A stretch of 19,351 nucleotides of DNA, taken from NCBI GenBank assembly GCA_030526935.1, contig JAUNBY010000017.1:1-19351 (forward strand). The letters run 5' to 3'. The stretch comes from Clostridia bacterium. Its GTDB lineage: Bacteria > Bacillota > Clostridia > Christensenellales > Aristaeellaceae. The notes beneath the pieces are model-generated. The model made no database searches, was not told where the DNA came from, and saw only the letters and a program-made list of their open reading frames with translations. The position numbers and the translations under genes were made by a program. Shown here in pieces: positions 6,475 to 13,740 of this stretch (the stretch's first letter is position 1; each line of letters opens with the position of its first letter).

Positions 6475-7943
6475 AGCAGCTTTAAAAGCCGCTCGTAGGC
6501 CTCATCCCATCCGCTGACATCCCCCTGCGGATGATACGCGACGGTCGGGAAGGATCTGGCTACCGCCTGTCGAAGCTGCGCCATATCCTTTATAGCGCCG
6601 AGGCCCATCGCCTGTACGAGAAGATTGCCTATGACCGTGCCTTCGCTCGGACCCGCTATGACGTCGCGATTTATGGCGTTGGCGGTAAACTGGTTGAGAA
6701 GCTCGTTTTTGCTTCCGCCTCCGACGATATGAAGCACCTTCACGCGCTTTTTGAGAAGATCCTTTTCAAGGCGCTCCACGCCCCAGCGGTATTTAAGCGC
6801 GAGGCTCTCGTAGACTATGCGCGCTATCTGACCGCGACCCTCTGGGACGGCCTGATTAGTCTTCCTGCAATACTCGCGGATGCGATTGGGCATGTCGCCG
6901 GGATCGATAAAGGTATCGTCATCCACGTCTATTACGCTTAAGAAGGGCTGGGCTTTCATCGCCATTTCCACAAGCTCGGCGAACGAGACCTTGTCGCTTC
7001 TGAGATCCCACTCTCTCTTGCACTCGTTGATTATCCAAAGGCCCATTATGTTCTTAAGCAGCCTTATGGTTCCGTCGATGCCTCCCTCGTTGGTGTAATT
7101 GGCCTTCATAACCTCAACCGACGACAAGGGCGAACGTATCTCCGCTCCCAACAGCGACCAGGTACCCGAGGATATATAGGCGAAATCGGGATCTGTCGCG
7201 GGTATGGCGGCTACGGCGGAGGCGGTGTCGTGTTCGGCTACGGCGATGACGGGAACGCGGCCTATGCCGGTTTCATTGGCTATCTGCTCAGTGAGAAGCC
7301 CCCTGAGCGTACCGGGCTGCTGAAGCGGCGGGAACAGTCGCTCGTCGATTGAGAAGGCGCTTAGTATATCCTTCGACCAGCTTCTGGTATAGGGGTCTAT
7401 GAGCTGGCTTGTGGAGGCTATGGTGTACTCGCAGCCCATTTCTCCGGTAAGAAAATACGCGAGGAGGTCGGGCATGAAAAGCAATTTGTCGGCTATATCG
7501 AGTTGTTTATCGCCCAGGCGCTTCATGGCGGTGAGTTGATACAGCGTGTTGAAGAACATAAAGGCGAGGCCCGTCTTTTCAAATATCGTCTCCTTTGGCA
7601 TCACTTTAAAGCATCTGTCCATCTCGCCGTTAGTGCGCTTGTCGCGATAATGAACCGGAATGCCCGCCAGGGAGCCATTTTCACATACCAGTCCAAAGTC
7701 CACGCCCCAGGTGTCTATGCCTATTCCGTCTAGCTTTACGCCGTTCTTAGCCAGGGTGTTAAGCGCCGTCTTCATTTCGTACACAAAGCGCTGCACGTCC
7801 CAATACAGCGTGCCATTTAACTCTACCGGGTCGTTAGTAAATCTGTGTATTTCGCTTATTGTGAGCTTTCCCGAGTCATACTCGCCCAGCATGGCGCGTC
7901 CGCTTGACGCGCCAAAGTCGAATCCCAGCAAATTGAGCGCCAT
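6471..7943 (-). CDS. rhaB: Rhamnulokinase
   Basis: This FGGY-family sugar kinase of 490 residues phosphorylates L-rhamnulose at O1 using ATP in rhamnose breakdown. The N-terminal phosphate-binding segment GFDFGASSGRAMLGEY, then TLYWDVQRF, GIDTWGVDFGLV and VHYRDKRT, are characteristic of RhaB rather than xylulo- or glycerol kinase. The C-terminal half has AEHDTASAVAAIP, YISSGTWSLLGAE and the nucleotide-site pattern HIVGGGSKNELLNQFTANA. A GGAGG ribosome site lies about seven bases before ATG 7943 and a good promoter precedes it. Rhamnose isomerase and aldolase genes are not in the window. Heading an operon with mrnC, rlmB and sigH is unusual: in Bacillus cysS occupies this place. Confidence 0.92.
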   Translation of the reverse strand: MALNLLGFDFGASSGRAMLGEYDSGKLTISEIHRFTNDPVELNGTLYWDVQRFVYEMKTALNTLAKNGVKLDGIGIDTWGVDFGLVCENGSLAGIPVHYRDKRTNGEMDRCFKVMPKETIFEKTGLAFMFFNTLYQLTAMKRLGDKQLDIADKLLFMPDLLAYFLTGEMGCEYTIASTSQLIDPYTRSWSKDILSAFSIDERLFPPLQQPGTLRGLLTEQIANETGIGRVPVIAVAEHDTASAVAAIPATDPDFAYISSGTWSLLGAEIRSPLSSVEVMKANYTNEGGIDGTIRLLKNIMGLWIINECKREWDLRSDKVSFAELVEMAMKAQPFLSVIDVDDDTFIDPGDMPNRIREYCRKTNQAVPEGRGQIARIVYESLALKYRWGVERLEKDLLKKRVKVLHIVGGGSKNELLNQFTANAINRDVIAGPSEGTVIGNLLVQAMGLGAIKDMAQLRQAVARSFPTVAYHPQGDVSGWDEAYERLLKLL

Positions 7944-7978
7944 AATACAACCTCCAACGTATTTCTGTCATTGTATAT

Positions 7979-8007
7979 AGTATATCAGATATGTTTTAAT
8001 CATTCAA
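7979..8007 (-). promoter_or_regulatory. Promoter of the rhaB-mrnC-rlmB-sigH operon
   Basis: On the minus strand TTGAAT (8007-8002) and TATACT (7984-7979) are separated by 17 bases. Transcription should begin near 7972, about 30 bases before the rhaB start. The promoter lies in the AT-rich flank of the DnaA-box cluster. Confidence 0.75.
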
Positions 8008-8087
8008 CTTTTTTTCATTGATTTGTCGGTCGATTTTGATTTTTACCTGTTAGGCGAGTATTCATCCGCGCCTTGATTTTATGCAAG

Positions 8088-8242
8088 CTTTCCACAGTAT
8101 CCACAGGGTTATCCACAGGCAATGCCCTTATTTTGAGCCAAAAACCACGGATTTCCACATCAAACCGCGATTTTAGCTGTGTATTCATCGAAGTTATCCA
8201 CAGTTTTTCGGTCGGAGGCATGTGGACAAAAGCGGTGGAAAA
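8088..8242. other. DnaA-box cluster, candidate oriC or DnaA-controlled region
   Basis: Two perfect DnaA boxes (TTATCCACA) occur at 8109-8117 and 8194-8202. Near matches are GTATCCACA (8097-8105, one mismatch), CTTTCCACA (8088-8096), ATTTCCACA (8151-8159), TTGTCCACA on the minus strand (8221-8229, one mismatch) and TTTTCCACC on the minus strand (8234-8242). The left flank (about 7971-8050) is strongly AT-rich and could unwind. Genes run away from the cluster on both sides, and DUF2232-rplI-dnaB, an origin-proximal group in many Firmicutes, begins just to the right. No dnaA or dnaN gene is in the window. The remainder of the 459-bp gap 7944-8402 holds two divergent promoters and no convincing gene. 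Confidence 0.7.
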
Positions 8243-8343
8243 GTGTCTTAAATATGGCAACAAAGCGGCTTTGCGGTTGTGGGCAAGTCGATTTTCGCTT
8301 CGTCCAGCCCGTCTGCGCCGACGCTGTTTTAATTTATAAGTCG

Positions 8344-8372
8344 TTGATATTCCGGGAGATATGTGGTATACT
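8344..8372 (+). promoter_or_regulatory. Promoter of the DUF2232-rplI-dnaB gene run
   Basis: TTGATA (8344-8349) and TATACT (8367-8372) are 17 bases apart, and TGG directly before the -10 hexamer forms an extended -10 element. Transcription would start near 8379, about 24 bases before the TTG start codon. Confidence 0.8.
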
Positions 8373-8402
8373 TGGTCAAAGACGATTATCGTGGAGGTAA
8401 TT

Positions 8403-9446
8403 TTGGCTACTATTAAAACTAAGCATGCCATAGCGGGCGCGGTGCTTGGCGTTATGTCCGGGTTCGGGATGATGGTTGCGCTGGCTTTTTCGCCCATAGC
8501 GCTTTTGCCGACCATTATAATATCACTGCTGGGAATTTGGGCGGGCCTTCCTTCGGCTCTGGTCGCCACCGCGTCAAATCTGTTTGTGGCTTATTCGCTC
8601 GGCGGGGGTATACTAGCGCTCGTCGTAATCGAAACCATGATCATCCCCGCGTGGTGCGTCATAGCGCTCATCGCCCGCAGAACCAGGTATTACGACGGCA
8701 TAAAGCAGTCGGTTTTCATGCAGTGCGGCGCTCTTTTCGTCCTCGTCGTCGGCGCGCGGTTGGCTATAGGCGAGGATATCGTCGAATACCTGATGAATTC
8801 GCTGAGAGGCGCGATAAATTCCTATCCCGAAGAATATGTGCAAATGTTCGTCGCTTACATGGGACAGGCGGGGCTTTTCGGCTCGCAAACGGGCCTGGAC
8901 TTTACCCAGGCGATACCATCCGAGCAACTTACGGCGCTGCTCGACGCGTTTTTCGCCGCGTATACGACCGAGCTCAACAGAAGCCTTGTGTCCATGCTGC
9001 TCACCACGGGCGTAGTTACGGGCGCGGCGAGCTACGGTCTAAGCGCCTTCATAGTCTCCCGCCGTGGCGACGACCCGATCATCGACTACGCGCATCCCTG
9101 CGACTGGCGCCTGTCCCCAAGCCTGATAATCGGCCCTCCCGCCTGCGCCCTGATATTCTATATCGCCTATAATATGGGCACGCGCGGCGCGGACTCCGCG
9201 TATCTGGCGATGTACAGCCTGTGCGTGTTGCTGTTTATGGCGCAGGGCGCGGGCGCGGTCGATCGCTGGTTCAGAAAGACGGGCGCGACCAAATCCATAA
9301 GGCTGTTCATAATCGCCGTGCTTGTAATTACGGGTCTTCGAAATCTGTTGGCGATAGCGGGCGTCATTTCCGCTCTGGGCGGTTCCGAGGGGCTAATATC
9401 CAAAGCGATAAAAAAGCATAACGACAAAGGAGATGGAACATTTTGA
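8403..9446 (+). CDS. DUF2232 (YybS-like) membrane protein
   Basis: This polytopic inner-membrane protein of 347 residues has several hydrophobic stretches, for example GAVLGVMSGFGMMVALAF, LLPTIIISLLGIWAGLPSAL, LALVVIETMIIPAWCVIAL, and a C-terminal group including LIIGPPACALIFYIAY and LFIIAVLVITGLRNLLAIAG. The pattern of helices and the position before rplI and dnaB match YybS/DUF2232, a family of unknown function. The start is TTG at 8403, five bases after GGAGG (8393-8397); the open frame extends further upstream but into the promoter. The stop overlaps the rplI start (TTGA). The gdpP (yybT) gene usually found between this family and rplI is missing. Confidence 0.8.
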   Translation: MATIKTKHAIAGAVLGVMSGFGMMVALAFSPIALLPTIIISLLGIWAGLPSALVATASNLFVAYSLGGGILALVVIETMIIPAWCVIALIARRTRYYDGIKQSVFMQCGALFVLVVGARLAIGEDIVEYLMNSLRGAINSYPEEYVQMFVAYMGQAGLFGSQTGLDFTQAIPSEQLTALLDAFFAAYTTELNRSLVSMLLTTGVVTGAASYGLSAFIVSRRGDDPIIDYAHPCDWRLSPSLIIGPPACALIFYIAYNMGTRGADSAYLAMYSLCVLLFMAQGAGAVDRWFRKTGATKSIRLFIIAVLVITGLRNLLAIAGVISALGGSEGLISKAIKKHNDKGDGTF

Positions 9447-9892
9447 AGGTTATACTTTTAACGGATATCAAGGGTTCCGGCAAGAAGGATCAGATAATTG
9501 AGGTAAGCGACGGATACGCCCGCAACTACCTGCTTCCGAGAAAGCTCGCCCGGGAAGCGACGCGCGACGCGCTCAACTCCATAACAAAGGCCAAGGAAGC
9601 GGAAAAGCACCGCAACGACCTTAAAAAGGCCGAAGCGGAAAAGGCCGCCGCCGCCCTCAAGGGAAAGGTCGTCATCGTCAAGGCTCGCGGAGGAGAGGGC
9701 GGAAAGCTCTACGGCTCCATAACCGCGCAGGAGATAGCCGACGCGCTCAGGGAACAGCACGCTATAGACGTGGACAAGCGCAAGATAGAGCTTGAGGACG
9801 CCGTAAAGACTTCAGGGCAGAACTTCTTCAACCTGAAGCTTCATCCCGGAGTTTCCGTCAGGATGATACTAAACGTCGTAGTCACCAGGTAA
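9443..9892 (+). CDS. rplI: 50S ribosomal protein L9
   Basis: At 149 residues this is the standard length for bacterial L9, which binds 23S rRNA near the L1 side and spans two globular domains joined by a long helix. The N-terminal domain MKVILLTDIKGSGKKDQIIE and the conserved VSDGYARNYLLPRKLA are unmistakable. The lysine-rich helix (about 45-75) and a C-terminal domain with GGKLYGSITAQEIADAL and LKLHPGVSVRMILNVV follow. The start is TTG at 9443, with AAAGGAGA (9427-9434) eight bases upstream and a 4-bp TTGA overlap with the preceding gene. dnaB begins 9 bp after its stop. Confidence 0.97.
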   Translation: MKVILLTDIKGSGKKDQIIEVSDGYARNYLLPRKLAREATRDALNSITKAKEAEKHRNDLKKAEAEKAAAALKGKVVIVKARGGEGGKLYGSITAQEIADALREQHAIDVDKRKIELEDAVKTSGQNFFNLKLHPGVSVRMILNVVVTR

Positions 9893-9901
9893 AGGGATAC
9901 T

Positions 9902-11260
9902 ATGGAACAAATACTGCCCGGCGAGCGCGTCCCTCCGCATCACGACGACGCCGAGAAATCGGTCATTGGAGCTATGATGATTTCAGGCGAGGCGACGCTT
10001 CTCGCCTGCGAATCTTTGAATGGCGAGGATTTTTATAATCCCGCGTATCGCGAGATATTCGAGGCTTGTATGTTTTTAGCCAACCACGCGAGACCCGTCG
10101 ACCTGGTAACGCTCGACGAGGAGCTTACCAGGCGCGGAAAGCTCGCGGGTATAGGCGGGCTTGAGGCGCTTATAGAGATTTCGCGCTTCGTCCCGTCGGC
10201 CAGAAACATTCAGGCCTATATTCGCATAGTCGATGAGCGCAGTACCCTCAGAAAGCTTCTGTCCGCCTGCGACGACATATCGCGAATGTGCTATCAGTCA
10301 CAGATGGAGGCCATGGACATACTCTCGGCCTCAGAAAAGCTCATATACGACATAACCATGCGACGCGGCGGTGAAATGCTCAGGCCCATACGCTCCGTTC
10401 TCATCGAGACCTATGAGATGATAGACAGGCTCGTCAAGAACAAGGGGCGCATAGAGGGCGTTCCGACGGGATATAAGGAGCTTGACGAACTGCTGACCGG
10501 TCTTCATTCGGGCGAGCTTATACTCATCGCCGCCCGGCCCTCGATGGGAAAGACCAGCTTCGGAATGAATATTGTAGAAAACGCCGCCATACGCCATAAA
10601 AAAAAGGCCGCCATATTTTCTCTCGAAATGCCCGCGGAGCAACTGGCAATGCGCATGATGTGCACGGAAGCGCAGGTCAATATGCAGTCCGTCAGAAAGG
10701 GCGTCATAGAGGAAAGCGAGTGGATACGGCTCTGCGAGGCCATGAGCCTCATAGGCGAGGCCGAAATACATATCGACGACGCCAGCGGGGTTTCCGTGCC
10801 GGAGATTCGCTCAAAAGCCCGAAGGCTTCAAATGGAAAACGGCCTCGACGTCATAATGATCGACTATTTACAGCTCATGTCCGGCAGCGGCAGATTCGCG
10901 AGCCGCCAGGAGGAAGTGTCTAACATATCCCGGTCGCTGAAGGGACTCGCGCAGGAATTGCGCGTTCCCGTCATCGCGCTGTCGCAGCTTTCGCGCGCCC
11001 CGTCGGGTCGCGCCAACCACAGGCCGATACTGTCCGATATCCGCGATTCCGGCGCTATCGAGCAGGACGCCGACGTCGTCATGTTCATACACCGCGAGGA
11101 TTACTACGACCCGGATACCGAGCTTAAAAACGTGGCCGAAATCATAATCGCCAAGCAGAGAAATGGCGCTCTTGGCACGGTAAACCTCGGCTGGCGCGGA
11201 GAGCTTACGTGGTTCGTCGATCTCGCGCAGGGGCAAAGCGGCGACAGGGCGGGAGGTTAA
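9902..11260 (+). CDS. dnaB: Replicative DNA helicase DnaB (DnaC in Bacillus naming)
   Basis: This 452-residue hexameric helicase unwinds DNA ahead of the replisome. The N-terminal domain (about 10-115) starts with PPHHDDAEKSVIGAMM. The RecA-like C-terminal domain carries GVPTGYKELDELLTGLHSGE, Walker A ARPSMGKTS (211-219), SLEMPAEQL, Walker B VIMIDYLQLM (317-326), SQLSRAP, and SDIRDSGAIEQDADVV; the arginine finger lies in KQRNG (418-422). No intein interrupts it. A modest AAAGGGA ribosome site precedes ATG 9902. It is the third gene of the run from 8403, and the next gene follows after 20 bp, so the sugar-sensor genes may be transcribed with it. Confidence 0.97.
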   Translation: MEQILPGERVPPHHDDAEKSVIGAMMISGEATLLACESLNGEDFYNPAYREIFEACMFLANHARPVDLVTLDEELTRRGKLAGIGGLEALIEISRFVPSARNIQAYIRIVDERSTLRKLLSACDDISRMCYQSQMEAMDILSASEKLIYDITMRRGGEMLRPIRSVLIETYEMIDRLVKNKGRIEGVPTGYKELDELLTGLHSGELILIAARPSMGKTSFGMNIVENAAIRHKKKAAIFSLEMPAEQLAMRMMCTEAQVNMQSVRKGVIEESEWIRLCEAMSLIGEAEIHIDDASGVSVPEIRSKARRLQMENGLDVIMIDYLQLMSGSGRFASRQEEVSNISRSLKGLAQELRVPVIALSQLSRAPSGRANHRPILSDIRDSGAIEQDADVVMFIHREDYYDPDTELKNVAEIIIAKQRNGALGTVNLGWRGELTWFVDLAQGQSGDRAGG

Positions 11261-11280
11261 ACATCAAAGGAGCGTTGAGG

Positions 11281-12282
11281 ATGCATTCATTGTTTGTGTC
11301 AGGGCGAAAGCACGCGCTCGCCGCGTTTGTTCTTATCGCGATTATAGCGTTGACGGGCTGCTCAAACCGGGATGTCTCCGAACAGCCCAGCGAAAGCGGC
11401 GGGCTTATTATAGGCTTCGCTCAACTGGGCAGCGAAAGCGCGTGGCGGCTGGGCAATACGCAGTCCATAATCGAAGCCGCGGAGCGCGCCGGGGTTCAGC
11501 TTATGTTCGAAAACGCCCAGCAAAAGCAGGAAAACCAGATAAGGGATATACGCTCGTTCATCGCCTACCGCGTGGACGTAATAGCCTTCGCGCCGATTGT
11601 CGAGGACGGATGGGACAATGTGCTGGGCGAGGCCCGCGACGCGGGGATACCAGTTCTCGTCACCGACCGCATGATAAACACCCAGGACGACACGCTTTTC
11701 GCCGGTTTCATAGGTTCCGACTTTTACGAGGAGGGCGTCATGGCGGGCGAATACCTGATAAAGAAGGCCGACGCCATAGACGCCGAAAGCCTGAACATCG
11801 TCGAAATATCCGGAACCGTGGAATCAACCCCGATGAAGCAGCGCGCTCAGGGCTTCGCGGACACCATAAAAGGCGACGCGCGGCTTGATATAATCGACTC
11901 CGTGTCAGGCGACTTCATACGCTCAAAGGGCAAAGAGTGCATGCAGAAATTCATAGACACTCACGATAAAATCGACGTATTGTATTCGCACAACGACGCT
12001 ATGACGCTCGGAGCCATCGAAGCCATGGAGGAAGCGGGGCTTAAGCCCGGAGAGGACATAATAATCATAACCGTAGACGGAGAGCAGAAGGCCATAGACC
12101 TGTTAAAAGAGGGCAAGATAAACTGCGTCGTGGAATGTACGCCGCTAATAGGGGACACCATAATGCAGATCGCGGCTCAACTCGCCAGAGGCGAGGAAAT
12201 CCCCCGCTACACCTACTCCGAGGACAGGGTGTTCAGCGAATTTGACGACGACCTCGACGAATTGCCCGAAAGGGGTTATTAG
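11281..12282 (+). CDS. YtfQ-like sugar-binding lipoprotein, probable sensor component
   Basis: This 333-residue lipoprotein has a signal sequence ending in lipobox LTGC (24-27). The mature part is a periplasmic-binding type 4 fold: GFAQLGSESAWRLGNTQSI, ENAQQKQENQIRDIRSFIA, FAPIVEDGWDNVLGEARDAG and TDRMI closely follow the galactofuranose-binding protein YtfQ. YSHNDAMTLGAIEAMEEAG is the usual second-domain pattern. ATG 11281 follows AAAGGAG (11265-11271); the frame is open further upstream but only into dnaB. No permease or ATPase gene accompanies it. It is followed directly by a histidine kinase and a response regulator, the arrangement known for extracellular sugar sensors such as XylFII-LytS-YesN of Clostridium. 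It therefore probably presents a sugar to the kinase. The sugar is not determined. Confidence 0.9.
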   Translation: MHSLFVSGRKHALAAFVLIAIIALTGCSNRDVSEQPSESGGLIIGFAQLGSESAWRLGNTQSIIEAAERAGVQLMFENAQQKQENQIRDIRSFIAYRVDVIAFAPIVEDGWDNVLGEARDAGIPVLVTDRMINTQDDTLFAGFIGSDFYEEGVMAGEYLIKKADAIDAESLNIVEISGTVESTPMKQRAQGFADTIKGDARLDIIDSVSGDFIRSKGKECMQKFIDTHDKIDVLYSHNDAMTLGAIEAMEEAGLKPGEDIIIITVDGEQKAIDLLKEGKINCVVECTPLIGDTIMQIAAQLARGEEIPRYTYSEDRVFSEFDDDLDELPERGY

Positions 12283-12285
12283 GCG

Positions 12286-13740
12286 TTGAGCATGAAAAGC
12301 GAACAGTTTCTAAGGCGGCTTGGCGCGGGGTACAGCATATCCTCGCGGCTTCGAACCTCGTTCATAGTGCTCATGACCCTGCTTATAATCCCCTGTATAG
12401 TCAGCGTATCGGTCATGAGCTATTACGCGGGAAGCTATCACGCCATAATCAGCCAGGTCGACAGGGTATCGTCTATCAAGCCCTACGTTCAGACGCTGAT
12501 ACCCGAGGAAATATGGTCCATCGTAGCGGGAAGGCTGTCCTTCGACGAGGGCGCGCAGTATCAATGCCTCGATTACGTCGCGGACGAACTTGAGGAACTG
12601 ATACAGTCCGCGGGCGCCAACGCCACGGAGCTGGTAGTCGCCCGCCGCACGACGGATACGCTCAGGGATTATATAGACAGAATGGGCGAGCAGATGTCGC
12701 GCGGGGAACCGGTGGAGCAAAACGAGCTACTTTTGGAGGAGGTCAGAAGCGTTTCGGCTCTCATCGACGACATGCTTACCAAGTACGTAGACGCCGAGAT
12801 CGTAGCGGCGTCGGTGACAAGCGACGAATTGCAGCGGATGATAATGGCGGTTTTGTCGTTCATAGTGCTGCTCATAATAGCTACAACGGTTTTTTCGATA
12901 GCGGCGCAGCGCTCTTTGTCCAAGGCCATACAAAAGCCCATAGAGCAATTGGAGCGCTTTGCCGGAGAGCTTGCGGGAGGAAATATCGACGCCCGCGCTC
13001 CCGACGCGTCTGTTGACGAATTGCGTTCGCTTACCGACAGTTTGAATACCATGGCCTCTCGACTCGGGGACTTGATAGAGGAAAACCGCCGCGAACAAGA
13101 AAGCCTTAAAAAAAGCGAACTAAGGGCGCTTCAGGCGCAGATAAACCCGCATTTTCTCTATAATACGCTCGACGCCATAGTCTGGCTCGCGGAAGCGAGA
13201 AGGTACGACGAGGTCATACACATAACCCGCGCGCTGTCCGACTTTTTCAGAATCTCGCTCAGTCAGGGCAAGGACTGGATAACCCTCGGCGAGGAAGTCA
13301 GGCATTTGACGGGATACCTCACCATACAAAAGATAAGGTATCGCGATATACTGGATTACGAGATAAGGATACCTCCTGAAATCGGAAACGTGCGCATACT
13401 CAAGCTGCTGCTTCAGCCGCTGGTCGAAAACGCCATTTATCACGGCATAAAGCATCGGCGCGGCAAGGGCGTCATAATCGTATCCGGAGAAACTAAAGGC
13501 GGAATGCTTACGCTTAGCGTCGAGGACAACGGCGCGGGCATGGCTCCCGAGCGACTCGAGGAGGTCACGCGGGCGCTGGAGGGCAATATTGAGTCGCCCA
13601 CGCCCGGCTATGGACTGTATAACGTGAATATGCGAATAAAGCTGTACTACAATCAGCCAAAGGGCATTCAGATACAAAGCGACAAAAATGGCACGCGCTG
13701 TTCGCTGCACGTGCCGATGAGGGGCGATGGCGATGTATAA
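12286..13740 (+). CDS. YesM-type sensor histidine kinase
   Basis: This membrane kinase of 484 residues has a first membrane helix at about 24-46, an extracytoplasmic loop of about 135 residues, a second helix at about 186-206, then a HAMP linker. The kinase core follows: phosphoacceptor His289 in QAQINPHFLYNTLDAI, N-box LLLQPLVENAIYHGIKH (Asn382), and ATP-lid motifs EDNGAGM (413-419) and GYGLYNVNMR (441-450). This is the HPK7/LytS-YesM class. The loop is where a ligand-loaded binding protein could dock. The start may be TTG 12286, ten bases after AAAGGGG, or ATG 12292; the difference is two residues. It begins 3 bp after the binding protein gene, and its end overlaps the regulator gene. Confidence 0.93.
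   Translation: MSMKSEQFLRRLGAGYSISSRLRTSFIVLMTLLIIPCIVSVSVMSYYAGSYHAIISQVDRVSSIKPYVQTLIPEEIWSIVAGRLSFDEGAQYQCLDYVADELEELIQSAGANATELVVARRTTDTLRDYIDRMGEQMSRGEPVEQNELLLEEVRSVSALIDDMLTKYVDAEIVAASVTSDELQRMIMAVLSFIVLLIIATTVFSIAAQRSLSKAIQKPIEQLERFAGELAGGNIDARAPDASVDELRSLTDSLNTMASRLGDLIEENRREQESLKKSELRALQAQINPHFLYNTLDAIVWLAEARRYDEVIHITRALSDFFRISLSQGKDWITLGEEVRHLTGYLTIQKIRYRDILDYEIRIPPEIGNVRILKLLLQPLVENAIYHGIKHRRGKGVIIVSGETKGGMLTLSVEDNGAGMAPERLEEVTRALEGNIESPTPGYGLYNVNMRIKLYYNQPKGIQIQSDKNGTRCSLHVPMRGDGDV

Noticed and set aside
8015..8569. Minus-strand open frame of 184 codons across the central gap
   Set aside because: It runs through the DnaA boxes, a promoter and the start of the DUF2232 gene, and shows no domain or ribosome site.
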